Shown in pieces: positions 11,842 through 21,120 of a stretch of DNA of 64,000 bases. Numbering within the stretch: the stretch's first letter is position 1; each line of letters opens with the position of its first letter. The DNA is from Bradyrhizobium sp. (GTDB lineage Bacteria; Pseudomonadota; Alphaproteobacteria; Rhizobiales; Xanthobacteraceae): assembly GCF_022844465.1 (NCBI RefSeq), contig NZ_JALHLP010000006.1:1-64000 (forward strand). Direction: 5' to 3'. Under the pieces are notes generated by a model. The model made no database searches, had not been told where the DNA came from, and saw only the letters and a program-made list of their open reading frames with translations. The position numbers and the translations under genes were made by a program.

Positions 11842-12939
11842 ATGTCCCGTCCCGTGCCGAATCCCGGCATCCTCGATATTGCGCCCTACACGCCCGGCAA
11901 AAGCCCGGTCGCCGAGCCCGGCCGCAAGGTTTTCAAGCTGTCCGCCAACGAGACCCCGTTCGGACCTTCGCCAAAGGCGATCGAAGCCTACAAGCAGGCG
12001 GCTGCGCACCTGGAGGATTATCCGGAAGGCACCTCGCGGGTGCTGCGCGAGGCGATCGGCCGCGCCTATGGGCTCGATCCCAACCGCATCATCTGCGGCG
12101 CCGGCTCGGATGAAATCCTCAACCTGCTCGCGCACGCCTATCTCAGCCGCGGCGACGAGGCGATCTCCACCACCCACGGCTTCCTGGTCTATCCGATCGC
12201 CACCATGGCCAACGGCGCCAGCAACGTCGTCGCGCCCGAGACCGACTTCACCGCCGATGTCGACGCCATTCTTGAGCGCGTCACCGCCAAGACCAAGCTG
12301 GTATGGCTGGCCAACCCGAACAACCCGACCGGAACCTATCTGCCGTTCGACGAGGTCAAGCGGCTGCGCGCCGGCCTGCCGCCGCAGGTGCTGCTGGTGC
12401 TCGACGCCGCCTATTCCGACTACGTATCGCGCAACGACTATGAGCTCGGCCTCGAACTGGTGGCAACCACCGAGAACACGGTGATGACGCACACCTTCTC
12501 CAAGATCCACGGGCTGGCGGCTCTGCGGATCGGCTGGATGTTCGGCCCGGCGCACATCGTCGACGCCGTCAACCGGATCCGCGGGCCGTTCAACGTCTCG
12601 AGTCCGGCCATGCTGGCGGCGGTCGCCGCCATCGAGGACACCGCGCATGTCCGGATGTCGAAGGCGTTCACCGAGCAGTGGCGCAACTGGATCACGGAGG
12701 AAGTGACAAAACTCGGGCTGAAGGTGACGCCGAGCGTGGCGAATTTCGTGCTGATCCACTTCCCGCAGCAGAAGAGCAAGACCGCGGCGGACGCGGACGC
12801 GTTCCTGACCAAACGCGGCCTGGTGCTGCGGGCGCTCGGCAATTACGGCCTGCCGCACGCCTTGCGCATGACCATCGGTACCGAGGAGGCCAACCGCCTC
12901 GTCGTCGACGGTCTGCGCGATTTCATGGCCGGCCAATGA
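11842..12939 (+). CDS. hisC: Histidinol-phosphate aminotransferase family (likely also aromatic aminotransferase)
   Basis: A 365-residue fold-type I PLP enzyme: [11 protein letters not shown] substrate loop, NPNNPTGT, and the PLP lysine K221 in THTFSKIHG, followed by the LRIGW arginine motif. HisC enzymes transfer amino groups to imidazole acetol phosphate, and several also use prephenate or phenylpyruvate. Here it sits between chorismate mutase and the prephenate/arogenate dehydrogenase gene rather than in a his operon, which favours an aromatic role. The stop overlaps the next start by ATGA (12936-12939). Confidence 0.93.
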   Translation: MSRPVPNPGILDIAPYTPGKSPVAEPGRKVFKLSANETPFGPSPKAIEAYKQAAAHLEDYPEGTSRVLREAIGRAYGLDPNRIICGAGSDEILNLLAHAYLSRGDEAISTTHGFLVYPIATMANGASNVVAPETDFTADVDAILERVTAKTKLVWLANPNNPTGTYLPFDEVKRLRAGLPPQVLLVLDAAYSDYVSRNDYELGLELVATTENTVMTHTFSKIHGLAALRIGWMFGPAHIVDAVNRIRGPFNVSSPAMLAAVAAIEDTAHVRMSKAFTEQWRNWITEEVTKLGLKVTPSVANFVLIHFPQQKSKTAADADAFLTKRGLVLRALGNYGLPHALRMTIGTEEANRLVVDGLRDFMAGQ

Positions 12940-13880
12940 ACGCCGCCGCGCCGATCTTCCGACGCCTCGCGCTGATCGGCTTCGGCCTGATCGGCGGCTC
13001 GATCGCGCGCGCCGCGCGGGCCGAGGGGCTCGCCGGCGAGATCGTCGCCACCGCGCGCTCGGCCAAGACCCGCGCGCGGGTTGCCGAACTCGGCATCGTC
13101 GACCGCGTGCTGGAGAGCAACGCGGAGGCCGTGAAGGACGCCGACCTCGTGATCCTCTGCATCCCCGTCGGCGCCTGCGGCGCGGTCGCCGCGGAGATCG
13201 CGCCCTTTCTCAAGGCCGGCGCAATTGTCTCCGACGTCGGTTCGGTCAAGGCCGCCATCGTCCGGGAAATGGCGCCGCATCTGCCGTCCGACATTCATTT
13301 CGTTCCCGCCCACCCGGTCGCCGGCACCGAGCATTCCGGGCCCGATTCCGGCTTCGCCGAATTGTTCATCAACCGCTGGTGCATCCTGACGCCGCCCGAA
13401 GGCGCCCATCCCGCCGCGGTGGAAGCGCTGCGCGCGTTCTGGACCGCGCTCGGCGCCAGGGTCGAGATCATGACGCCCGACCACCATGACCTGGTGCTGG
13501 CGATCACCAGCCACCTGCCGCATCTGATCGCCTACACCATCGTCGGCACCGCCGATGAACTGGCGCAGGTCACCTCGTCGGAGGTGATCAAATTCTCCGC
13601 CGGCGGCTTTCGCGACTTCACCCGCATCGCCGCCTCCGACCCGACGATGTGGCGCGACGTGTTCCTCAACAACAAGGAGGCGGTGCTGGAAATGCTCGGC
13701 ACCTTCAACGAGGACCTCTCCAAGCTCACCCGCGCCATCCGCCGCAACGACGGCGAGGCTCTGTTCGAGCATTTCAGCCGCACCCGCGCCATCCGCCGCG
13801 GCATCGTCGAGATCGGCCAGGATTCCGCCGCGCCCGATTTCGGCCGGCCGCATCCGCCGATGGCGAAGAAGGCGGAGTGA
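12936..13880 (+). CDS. tyrC: Prephenate/arogenate dehydrogenase
   Basis: A 314-residue enzyme of tyrosine synthesis. N-terminal Rossmann fold with GFGLIGGS at 15-22, then [10 protein letters not shown], the [10 protein letters not shown] substrate loop with the catalytic His region, and the all-helical C-domain ([25 protein letters not shown]). The start is the ATG in the ATGA overlap with hisC, so the two are translationally coupled; an earlier in-frame start lies inside hisC. It may use arogenate if the neighbouring aminotransferase acts on prephenate. Choice of prephenate versus arogenate is not readable here. Confidence 0.93.
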   Translation: MNAAAPIFRRLALIGFGLIGGSIARAARAEGLAGEIVATARSAKTRARVAELGIVDRVLESNAEAVKDADLVILCIPVGACGAVAAEIAPFLKAGAIVSDVGSVKAAIVREMAPHLPSDIHFVPAHPVAGTEHSGPDSGFAELFINRWCILTPPEGAHPAAVEALRAFWTALGARVEIMTPDHHDLVLAITSHLPHLIAYTIVGTADELAQVTSSEVIKFSAGGFRDFTRIAASDPTMWRDVFLNNKEAVLEMLGTFNEDLSKLTRAIRRNDGEALFEHFSRTRAIRRGIVEIGQDSAAPDFGRPHPPMAKKAE

Positions 13881-13922
13881 GACTCACTGTGTTTTCGTCG
13901 CCAGCGCGTCGCGCTCGCGAGC

Positions 13923-14000
13923 CGTCATTGCGAGCGAAGCGAAGCATTCCATCTTTCCACGCGCAGAGGCGTGGATTGCTTCGCTTCGCTCGCAATGACG
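13923..14000. repeat. Palindromic repeat, family A, copy 1
   Basis: A 78-base near-perfect palindrome: CGTCATTGCGAGCGAAGCGA at the left and its complement at the right, with a small CCACGC/GCGTGG hairpin in the middle. It lies between the convergent tyrC and DUF2125 genes. Related copies are at 27288-27372 and 60163-60246. Confidence 0.88.
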
Positions 14001-14028
14001 TGGACGATTCGTCCGCAGCCGCCGAAAG

Positions 14029-15210
14029 CTAGAACAGCGGCGGGAGCTGCGCCACTTTCAGCGGCCCGAGAAACACCGCGCCGTCGACAAAGCGAAGCGG
14101 AAAGGCCCGCGCCTTCTTGCCTTCCAGTTCCGCCTCCTTGCCGAGCGCGTTGATGCCGGCGGCGACGCCGACATTGGCGTTCTGCTTGACCACCCTGCCC
14201 AATCCCGGGATCGCCTTTTCAAGCGCGCCCAGCAGATTGTTGATGTCCTGCGTCTTCACGCCGGGCGCCACGCGATCGAGCGTGGCCTGCGGCACGCCCT
14301 CCTCCAGCATCTTTTCGAGGCCCAGCGCCGGGATCACTTTCTCGAGGCCCACGACCGTCATCTGCAATTCGCCGTCGATCCGCCCCTGGGCGTTGAGGCG
14401 CAGGGTTCCGGCGGCGACCGAGACCACCTCGCCCTGCTGAATGCGCGAGCGCACGATCTCGACTTGGCCGCCGGCGGCCTGGATCTCCCTGAAACGCTCC
14501 GGCCACGGTTTTGGCGTGAAATCCTTCAGCCCCGCAAGTCGGGTCTGGACGTCGGCGCTGAACGGCGTCGCCAGCAGCGGGTGCACTTCCTGCACGCTGC
14601 CGCCTGCCACCTGCAGGACGGCTTCGATAACCGGATTGTTCCCGGCCTCGACCAGACGGCCGTGCAACTCGACCCGACCGGCGCGCGCGAGCGGCGTCAG
14701 CACCGGGCCGTTGACGCGCTCGATCGAGGGATTTTCGAACACCACGGAGGCGCGCTGCGGGATGTCAGGCAGACCGCTGACGCTGCTGCGGCCGCTGCTC
14801 CAGTTCACCTTCATCGACGGCGTCTCGCCGCGATCGGCGACCATCGCCGGCGCCTTGAATTCGGCGATCAGCAATCCCGGCTGGTAGATCTGCCCGATCA
14901 CCATGATCTCGCCGAGCCGCGCGGTGAACGGCGCCGCCGCGCCGGCCGTCTGCGCGACCAGCGAAACGCTGGCGTCGTCGCAACGAACTTCGAGACGGAA
15001 CGGGTAACCGGCCACCGAGCGCTTGCCGCAGGCATAGACCCGCCCCGACTCTGCCTCCCGCGCCGCCCACGCGTCGGCGCGCGCGCCGACTTCGGAGGCC
15101 GCGTAGAGCCAGAACGCGCTCCATGCGGCGGCGGCGGCCACGAGCAGCACGGGGAGAAAGAACAGGTGCCACAGCGGACGCCGGCGCGGCGCGGGAGTGA
15201 TCTCAGGCAT
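14029..15210 (-). CDS. DUF2125 domain-containing membrane-anchored protein
   Basis: A 393-residue protein with one N-terminal membrane segment (about residues 14-37, LWHLFFLPVLLVAAAAAWSA) and a long beta-rich periplasmic part. The order YACGKRSVAGYPFRLEVRCDD matches the conserved start of the DUF2125 family, common in Rhizobiales. The function is unknown; the fold looks like AsmA-type or lipid-transport beta proteins, but I cannot confirm this. It is divergent from the gamma-glutamylcyclotransferase gene. Confidence 0.88.
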   Translation of the reverse strand: MPEITPAPRRRPLWHLFFLPVLLVAAAAAWSAFWLYAASEVGARADAWAAREAESGRVYACGKRSVAGYPFRLEVRCDDASVSLVAQTAGAAAPFTARLGEIMVIGQIYQPGLLIAEFKAPAMVADRGETPSMKVNWSSGRSSVSGLPDIPQRASVVFENPSIERVNGPVLTPLARAGRVELHGRLVEAGNNPVIEAVLQVAGGSVQEVHPLLATPFSADVQTRLAGLKDFTPKPWPERFREIQAAGGQVEIVRSRIQQGEVVSVAAGTLRLNAQGRIDGELQMTVVGLEKVIPALGLEKMLEEGVPQATLDRVAPGVKTQDINNLLGALEKAIPGLGRVVKQNANVGVAAGINALGKEAELEGKKARAFPLRFVDGAVFLGPLKVAQLPPLF

Positions 15211-15319
15211 GCGGCGTCCTTTGGCTGGCGATTCCGGCGAATCTAAGTACCCCGGCGCGGTGAAGCAGGCGCTGAATCCGCTTCGCTTTGCCGAACCGTT
15301 CTGGTAGCGCTCCGCTCCG

Positions 15320-15913
15320 ATGTCCGCAATGATCCTGAAAGAAACGGAATTCTCGCCCGGCGACCTCTGGGTGTTCGGCTACGGCTCGCTGATGTGGCGT
15401 CCCGGCTTCGACTTCGTCGAGCGGGTTCCGGCGCGGCTGATCGGCGAACACCGTGCGCTCTGCGTCTATTCCTTCGTTCACCGCGGCACGCCGGAGAAGC
15501 CGGGCCTGGTGCTCGGGCTCGACCGCGGCGGCGCCTGCCGCGGCATAGCGTTCCGCGTCGCCGAGCGCAACCGCGCCGCCACCGTCGCCTATCTGCGCGC
15601 GCGCGAGCAGGTCACCTCGGTCTACCGCGAAGTCAAGCGGTCGGTGTGGCTGCAGAACGAGGCGCGCCAGCGCGTCAGCGCGCTCGCCTACGTGGTCGAT
15701 CGCGGTCATGTGCAATATGCCGGGCGGCTTTCGCCGGCCGAGCAATTGCGCCACGTGCTGCACGGGCACGGCCAGTCCGGTGTCAACCGCGACTACGTTC
15801 TGGCGACCGTGAAGGCGATCGAAGCCGAAGGTTTCCGCGATCAGCAATTGCATCGACTGGCCATGATGCTGCATGAGGCGCATGCGCCGCTCGCCGCGCA
15901 GGGCAACCGCTAG
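15320..15913 (+). CDS. Gamma-glutamylcyclotransferase, ChaC type
   Basis: A 197-residue enzyme. It opens with WVFGYGSLMW, the ChaC signature that binds the gamma-glutamyl group, followed by FRVAERNRAATVAYLRAREQ, and YVVDR near 130. The catalytic Glu is expected in the AREQ region (about residue 95). ChaC enzymes split glutathione to 5-oxoproline and Cys-Gly. It reads toward the methyltransferase gene, 30-80 bases away. Start ATG 15320 is chosen because the motif follows within 25 residues. Confidence 0.93.
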   Translation: MSAMILKETEFSPGDLWVFGYGSLMWRPGFDFVERVPARLIGEHRALCVYSFVHRGTPEKPGLVLGLDRGGACRGIAFRVAERNRAATVAYLRAREQVTSVYREVKRSVWLQNEARQRVSALAYVVDRGHVQYAGRLSPAEQLRHVLHGHGQSGVNRDYVLATVKAIEAEGFRDQQLHRLAMMLHEAHAPLAAQGNR

Positions 15914-15990
15914 CGGATCTGCCCTCTATTGCTCGCCGTGAGGCCGTGATGGTAGAAGCACGCCTCGCGGGAATTTGGGATCGCCCTGGT

Positions 15991-16764
15991 ATGAATGCGC
16001 GCAGTCAACGAACCCATTGCCCGATCTGCAAAGCGCCCGACTTCTCGCTCAAATTCACGATGGAGCGCGGCGGCCAGGCCTTCAGGATCGTGTCGTGCCG
16101 CGACTGCCGCTTCATCTTTGTGGCCGATCCGGAGGCGGATACGGCCAATCACATCGACATCGACAAGATCGACTGGGCGTTCCGCCCCCGGCATTTCCAG
16201 ATCAGGCGGATGTTGCTCGCGCACCTGTCAGCCGGGCAACAGGTTCTCGAGATCGGATGCGGCCGAGGCGAGGTTGGCTATCTCTTGCGGTCAGACCCGG
16301 TCCGGTACGTCGCCTATGAACCGGCGCGCGGGCTTTCCGATTTCGGCATCAGGGCCGGCGTCCCAATCGTCCAGCGCGTGTTCAACGGCGAGCAGACGGC
16401 GGACGCCATCGTGATCGACAATGTGCTGGAGCACGTCGCTGAACCGGCAAGGATGCTGGAGATCGCGGCTGCCTCGCTCAATCCCGGCGGGCTGCTCATC
16501 GTGATTACGCCGAACGTCCATGACATCCGCGCCGTTTCACCTTCGTGGCGAGCGCGGAATCTCTGGGTGCCGCCGGACCATATCAACTACTTCTCCGCGC
16601 CGGACATCGACCGGATGTTCCAGCGTGTGGGACTGAAGGCCAGGCGCTTCAGGTTTTCGCCGCTTTCGCTGCAGGACTGGAAGTTCTTCCCGCGCGCTGT
16701 GGCGGAAACCTTCGGGCTTTCGATTTTCGGGCACAATGTCTACGCGGTCAAGAAATCAACCTGA
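15991..16764 (+). CDS. Class I SAM-dependent methyltransferase with N-terminal zinc ribbon
   Basis: The N-terminus has CPIC...CRDC, a probable zinc ribbon, then motif I VLEIGCGRGEVGYLL, an acidic motif AIVIDNVLEHVAEP and a NPGGLLIVITPN strand. This is the Methyltransf_23 layout, often tied to polysaccharide or lipid decoration. Start uncertain: ATG 15991 gives 257 residues beginning just before the zinc ribbon; GTG 15946 adds 15. Neither has a strong ribosome site. It lies between the ChaC gene and the convergent ydcF gene. The substrate is unknown. Confidence 0.83.
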   Translation: MNARSQRTHCPICKAPDFSLKFTMERGGQAFRIVSCRDCRFIFVADPEADTANHIDIDKIDWAFRPRHFQIRRMLLAHLSAGQQVLEIGCGRGEVGYLLRSDPVRYVAYEPARGLSDFGIRAGVPIVQRVFNGEQTADAIVIDNVLEHVAEPARMLEIAAASLNPGGLLIVITPNVHDIRAVSPSWRARNLWVPPDHINYFSAPDIDRMFQRVGLKARRFRFSPLSLQDWKFFPRAVAETFGLSIFGHNVYAVKKST

Positions 16765-16792
16765 TTCCCTGCGCTGAACCGCGAACGCGGGA

Positions 16793-17506
16793 TCAATTGG
16801 CCTGCGCGGTGGCGGGTCGGCGCGGCGGCAGCGGGGGCTGATCCAGGGACTCGGGCAACACGTCGATGCCGGCGTCGGCCAGCCGGACCCGCAGTTCGGC
16901 GGCGACATATTTCGCATATTCCGACAGCAGCAGGCGCAGGGTGACGCCGCTGGTCCACCACGGTTCGTCGCGCCAGCGGTCGCCGACCACCGCGAACGGG
17001 ATCAGCGTGATCTCAGGCATCGCATGCGACAATTCGACGATCGCTCGCGGCATATGGTAGTTCGACGTCACCACGATCAGCGACTTGAAGCCGCGCTCGC
17101 GGGCCCAGCGCCGCGCCTCGGCGGCGTTGCTGCGGGTATTGACTGCGGAGCGGTCGAGGTCCACGCAACAACCGAGCAGCGATTGGCTGTCAGGCAGCGA
17201 GCGGGAGATGTCGCTGGCGGCGTTGGTCGGATGTACGCCGGAGATCAGCAGCCGCTTTCCGTAGCCGCTGGCGAGCAATTCCATCGCATCGGAGACGCGC
17301 GAGGAGCCGCCGGTCAGCACCACGATCCCATCGGCATTGCGGGCCGGCTTGATTTCGACGCCGCGCAATTGCGACAGAAAGCCGATGAAGCCCACGGCAG
17401 CGCTGACGAACACCAACGCCATGGCGGCGACGATGGTCGCACGCAACCATCCCCGCGGCCGCCTGGCCGGCGCGTTCGGCGACCCATCGTCGTGCAGCAA
17501 ACCCAT
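16793..17506 (-). CDS. YdcF family (DUF218) membrane protein
   Basis: A 237-residue protein with one membrane segment at about 22-45, then the DUF218 core: DGIVVLTGGSSRVSDAMELLASGYGKRLLISG, the NTRSNAAEARRWARERGFKSLIVVTSNYHMPRA stretch and a C-terminal Pro-rich tail. Relatives include SanA and YdcF, linked to envelope integrity. It lies 74 bases below ftsX on the same strand, as in related genomes, so it is probably co-transcribed with ftsEX. Biochemical activity is unproven. Confidence 0.88.
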   Translation of the reverse strand: MGLLHDDGSPNAPARRPRGWLRATIVAAMALVFVSAAVGFIGFLSQLRGVEIKPARNADGIVVLTGGSSRVSDAMELLASGYGKRLLISGVHPTNAASDISRSLPDSQSLLGCCVDLDRSAVNTRSNAAEARRWARERGFKSLIVVTSNYHMPRAIVELSHAMPEITLIPFAVVGDRWRDEPWWTSGVTLRLLLSEYAKYVAAELRVRLADAGIDVLPESLDQPPLPPRRPATAQAN

Positions 17507-17580
17507 TCGGCTCCGGCGATCCTCTGCCCCGGCGCAATTCTAGAGGGTTTTCGGCCGTAGTGGAATCGGCTTTGGCGAAT

Positions 17581-18552
17581 TCAATCTATATCGTCCAGCG
17601 TGGCGAACAGGGTTCGGCGCGAGGCCCAGGCGGTGATCGCGGCGATCAGCAGCGCCTGCACCGCCAGCGCCAGATAACCCGAGGGCGGCAGCGAGAACGT
17701 CCCGAGCAGGGCTGCGAACTGATCCCCGACCGGCGTACCCGAAAACCAACCGGCGATCGATTCGGAAAAACCGAATCCCAGCATCGCGGCGCCGCCACCG
17801 ATCAGGCCGCCCTGCAGGCCGAGCCTGAGAAAATGCCGCAGGAAACGGTTGGCGATGAAGCTGTCGCCGGCGCCGACGAAATGCAGCACCTCGACGATCG
17901 GGCGGTTCGCCGCCATTGCGCCGCGGGTCGCAAACGAAACCGAGATGATCGTCGCCACGATCACCAGTGCGAGGATGCCGACGCCGGCGAAGACAGTGGC
18001 GCCGGTCATCGAGCGCATGCGCTCGATCCAGGCGCGGTGATCGTCGACGGTGGCCGACGGCGCCAGTTGCGCCACCCGGCTGCGCAGCGCCGCGAGATCG
18101 AGCGTGGTGCCCGGCTGCACCCGCGCGACGATGACGCGCGGCACCGGCAATTGTTCGATCGAGAGCCCGCTGCCGAGCCACGGCTCCAGCAGCTTGGCCG
18201 ACTCTTCCTTGCTGAAGGGCTTGACCTGGACGATGCCGGGCTGCGCCCGCATCGCCTGCGTCGCGGCCGCCACATCGCGATCGAGGTCGCGTCCAGCCAC
18301 CGGGCGGACCTGGACGGTGATTTCGCTGGCGACCTCGGACTGCCACTCCGCCGCCGAGGCGCTCACCAGCAGTACCGTGCCGGTCGTGATCGAGGCCAGG
18401 AACGTCATGATGGCGACGACGGCGACCAGCGCCCGGCCCGAGATCGAGGCCCGCGGCACGATCGGCGACATGTTGCGGGCGCGCGAGGGCAGCAGCGGAC
18501 GCTCGTTCCCGAGGTCCACCAGCGGTCCATGCTCGTCACCGTTCCTACTCAT
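17581..18552 (-). CDS. ftsX: Cell division ABC transporter permease FtsX
   Basis: A 323-residue protein with four membrane segments (about 40-62, 190-212, 240-262, 292-312) and a periplasmic extracellular loop between the first two, as in FtsX. The loop contains EITVQVRPVAGRDLDRDVAAAT and VKPFSKEESAKLLEPWLG. FtsEX couples ATP hydrolysis at the septum to peptidoglycan hydrolase activation. The gene start overlaps the end of ftsE by 8 bases, so the two are translationally coupled. The ydcF gene follows. Confidence 0.94.
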   Translation of the reverse strand: MSRNGDEHGPLVDLGNERPLLPSRARNMSPIVPRASISGRALVAVVAIMTFLASITTGTVLLVSASAAEWQSEVASEITVQVRPVAGRDLDRDVAAATQAMRAQPGIVQVKPFSKEESAKLLEPWLGSGLSIEQLPVPRVIVARVQPGTTLDLAALRSRVAQLAPSATVDDHRAWIERMRSMTGATVFAGVGILALVIVATIISVSFATRGAMAANRPIVEVLHFVGAGDSFIANRFLRHFLRLGLQGGLIGGGAAMLGFGFSESIAGWFSGTPVGDQFAALLGTFSLPPSGYLALAVQALLIAAITAWASRRTLFATLDDID

Positions 18553-19204
18553 AGATGTGCAACCGTCCCTGGTGCAGCACCAGCCGCCGCGCCTCGTATT
18601 GATCCATCAGCGTGATGTCGTGGGTGGCGATGATCACGGCGGTGCCGGACTTGTTCAACTCGATGAACAGCCGCAGCAGGCGTCGGCCGAGCGTCGGATC
18701 GACGCTGCCGGTCGGCTCGTCCGCCAGCAACAATTGCGGGCGCGAGATCACCGCGCGCGCGATCGCCGCGCGCTGCTTCTCGCCGCCCGACAGGATCGGC
18801 GGCAGCGCATCCATCCGCTCGCCGAGGCCGACCCACCTCAAGAGATCGATCACCTCGCGGCGATAGCTGGATTCCTCCCGCCCCATGACGCGGAACGGCA
18901 GCGCCACGTTCTCATAGGTGGTCATGTGGTCGAGCAGGCGGAAATCCTGCAGCACGATGCCGATGCGCTTGCGCAAATCCGCGACCTGGTCCTTGCCGAG
19001 CAGCGAGACGTCCTGGCCGAACAGGTTGACGAGCCCCCGCGTGGGGCGCAGCGACAGGAACAGCAGCCGCAGCAGCGAGGTCTTGCCCGCGCCGGATGGA
19101 CCGGTGAGAAACTGGAACGAATGCGCCGGGATCAGGAACGACAGGTCGCGCAGAATCTCCGGGCCAAGCCCGTATCGCAAACCGACATTTTCGAACCGAA
19201 CCAA
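18545..19204 (-). CDS. ftsE: Cell division ATP-binding protein FtsE
   Basis: A 219-residue ABC ATPase: Walker A GPSGAGKTS at 35-43, signature ILSGGEKQRAAIARA, Walker B LLLADEPTGSVD and the switch His in ATHD. The opening MVRFENVGLRYG is typical of FtsE, and its partner FtsX follows with an 8-base overlap. It acts at the inner face of the septal membrane. The region before the start carries a 27-base tandem duplication. Confidence 0.96.
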   Translation of the reverse strand: MVRFENVGLRYGLGPEILRDLSFLIPAHSFQFLTGPSGAGKTSLLRLLFLSLRPTRGLVNLFGQDVSLLGKDQVADLRKRIGIVLQDFRLLDHMTTYENVALPFRVMGREESSYRREVIDLLRWVGLGERMDALPPILSGGEKQRAAIARAVISRPQLLLADEPTGSVDPTLGRRLLRLFIELNKSGTAVIIATHDITLMDQYEARRLVLHQGRLHIYE

Positions 19205-19210
19205 GCTCAG

Positions 19211-19264
19211 CTCCGCTCGACATGGGCCGTGGTCGAACTCCGCTCGACGTGGGCCGTGGCCGGA
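19211..19264. repeat. Tandem 27-base duplication between ftsE and the zinc-ribbon gene
   Basis: Two adjacent 27-base units (19211-19237 and 19238-19264) share CTCCGCTCGAC and TGGGCCGTGG and differ at three positions. They lie in the spacer that should hold the divergent promoters of ftsE and the MJ0042-type gene. Confidence 0.8.
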
Positions 19265-19453
19265 AACCCCGGACTTGAGTCCGTCCCTGGGCCAAGACTT
19301 GGAACAGGACTTGCTCCCGAATCTGAATTACGGGCGCGCAACCCGCTGGCCTGGGCTCCGGCCGGACAAAACGGTTGTGCGACCGTTATGGTTTCCGATT
19401 CGTTAACGCTCGCTAGGTAGCATCCCGGCAAAGACACTGTGGATACGGGCTCC

Positions 19454-20326
19454 ATGCACATCGTTTGCCCTCATTGTACAACATCTTTTGCGATCAATCC
19501 GGCCGCCCTCGGCGCGGCCGGACGAAACGTGCGCTGTTCTCGCTGCAAGGAGACTTGGCTTGCACGTCCCGAGGATGCCGTCGAGGTGCCGGCGGCGGCA
19601 CCCGCCATGGCGGAATCCAGCCCGCCTGGGGCGCAAGATGCCGCGGCGGAATGGGAAGCCCTCGCCCGCGAGGAACAGGGACAAGGCACCCCGGTGGTCG
19701 AAAGCCCCTCGATTTCGGCGGATTGGCCCGCCGAGGCCAAAACCAAGCCTCAAGACGATGATGACGCCTGGCCGGCGGCCGCAAGACAGGATGCCGGCGA
19801 CCATGAGGAAGATATCCCCAAGCGCGCTTCGCTGTTTTCGGGGCGCCTGGTCTTTCCGCCCCTGCCCCGCATTCCCGGCATGCCGTCAGTGAGCCTCCAG
19901 ACGGCCTGCGTTGCGATGGGCGCGCTGGTGCTGGCGCTGTTGATCTGGCGCGCCGAAATCGTGCGCCTGCTGCCACAGACCGCGACCTTCTACAGGATGG
20001 TCGGGCTGGACGTGAACCTGCGCGGGCTGGCGTTCAGGGACGTCAAAATCAGCAACGAAATCGTGGAAGGCAAGCCGGTGCTGGTCATCGAGGGGGTGAT
20101 CGTCGCCGAAGCCAAAAAGCCGGTGGAGCTGCCGCGGCTACGCTTTTCCCTGCGCGACGCGCAGGGCGCGGAGATCTACGCTTGGAATTCCGTGCTTGAG
20201 CAGCCGATGCTGCGGCCGGGCGAGCGGGCCCAATTCAAATCGCGGCTGGCTTCGCCGCCGCCCGAAGGCCGCAATATCGATATACGCTTCTTCAACAGGC
20301 GGGACCTGGCCGGCGGCCGTGCCTGA
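19454..20326 (+). CDS. MJ0042-type zinc-ribbon membrane protein (DUF3426-like)
   Basis: Starts with MHIVCPHCTTSFAINP and CSRCKETW at residues 5-40, the CxxC...CxxC zinc ribbon of the MJ0042 family. An acidic, Pro/Ala-rich linker follows, then one membrane segment (about 153-175, ACVAMGALVLALLIW) and a beta-rich DUF3426-like periplasmic domain (LRFSLRDAQGAEIYAW, LRPGERAQFKSRLASPP). I choose ATG 19454 over an upstream GTG because the zinc ribbon begins at once. It lies 32 bases before cpdR. Function unknown. Confidence 0.88.
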   Translation: MHIVCPHCTTSFAINPAALGAAGRNVRCSRCKETWLARPEDAVEVPAAAPAMAESSPPGAQDAAAEWEALAREEQGQGTPVVESPSISADWPAEAKTKPQDDDDAWPAAARQDAGDHEEDIPKRASLFSGRLVFPPLPRIPGMPSVSLQTACVAMGALVLALLIWRAEIVRLLPQTATFYRMVGLDVNLRGLAFRDVKISNEIVEGKPVLVIEGVIVAEAKKPVELPRLRFSLRDAQGAEIYAWNSVLEQPMLRPGERAQFKSRLASPPPEGRNIDIRFFNRRDLAGGRA

Positions 20327-20358
20327 ACAGGCCGCACCGTCACGGAGGCGATGGATCG

Positions 20359-20736
20359 ATGCCACGGGTGCTAATTGCCGACGACGAGGATTCCATGCGC
20401 TCGCTTGTGGCGCGCGCGATCGCCATGGACGGGCACGAGATAGTAACCGCTGCGGACGGCGCCGAAGCGCTGGATATCCTGACTCGCGAAAACGGCGCCA
20501 TCGACCTGCTGCTGACCGACATCCAGATGCCGGTCATGGACGGCATTGCGCTGGCGCTGGCGGCGGCGCGTGATTTTCCGGACCTCAAAATTCTGTTGAT
20601 GACGGGTTTCGCCGACCAGCGCGAACGCGCCTCCGGCCTCAACGCCATCGTGCATGACGTGATGACCAAACCGTTTGCGGTCGCCGACATCCGCACCGCA
20701 GTGGCGGACGCGTTGTCGGCGCGGAAGACGGGGTAG
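20359..20736 (+). CDS. cpdR: Single-domain response regulator CpdR
   Basis: A 125-residue receiver with no output domain: acidic pocket DDED at 8-11, phospho-acceptor D54 in LLTDIQMP, Thr in MTGFADQRERASGL and Lys in MTKPF near 104. The MTGFADQRERASGL stretch is close to CpdR, which in alphaproteobacteria controls ClpXP localisation and turnover of cell-cycle regulators. It follows the zinc-ribbon gene, and a G+C-rich hairpin lies just after its stop. Its kinase is not in the window. Confidence 0.9.
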   Translation: MPRVLIADDEDSMRSLVARAIAMDGHEIVTAADGAEALDILTRENGAIDLLLTDIQMPVMDGIALALAAARDFPDLKILLMTGFADQRERASGLNAIVHDVMTKPFAVADIRTAVADALSARKTG

Positions 20737-20742
20737 CTGCGA

Positions 20743-20772
20743 GGCGGGTTGGCGTAGCCAAAAGCACCCGCC
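20743..20772 (+). terminator. Hairpin after cpdR, possible terminator
   Basis: GGCGGGT (20743-20749) pairs with ACCCGCC (20766-20772), with an inner TGGC/GCCA stem. It begins 6 bases after the cpdR stop codon. There is no run of T's, so if it terminates it may need Rho. Confidence 0.45.
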
Positions 20773-21120
20773 GCCCCTCGTGAAGGCAGGCACGCGGTAG
20801 CCTTTCGATTCAACTATTTATGTCTCGGGAATACTAGCCCGGAACCATCGTTACTGGGAAAACTCGGTCGCGGGACGCCTTCCCTAAGCAGCTGAGGGCG
20901 GGCATCGAATAGTCATGTCGATCGACTAACTTGCGGAAGTGGGCAGCGCCCAAGAAAACTCCCAATTCCTTGATGGCGTCTCGTTCAACGTGTGGACGGT
21001 CGGGATCAAAGCTTCGCCGTGACTTGCGACGGCGGCGGGGTGAGTCCCATCAACGCACCGCCGCTGTCGAGAACCACGGGCCGCCGGGATTTTCGGTGGG
21101 GTTCTGTCATTCGACCCCCG
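20773..21120. other. Non-coding stretch after cpdR, possibly repeat-derived
   Basis: About 350 bases with lower G+C at its left end than the flanking genes and no credible gene. Short open frames on the plus strand (for example a 65-codon frame at 20992) have no ribosome site and no family resemblance. The segment around 21085-21130 looks like an intergenic repeat seen in related genomes, but that is memory, not a search result. Confidence 0.4.

Noticed and set aside
12678..12935. Upstream extension of tyrC inside hisC
   Set aside because: The ATGA overlap and the Rossmann motif place the start at 12936; the extension is Arg-rich noise.
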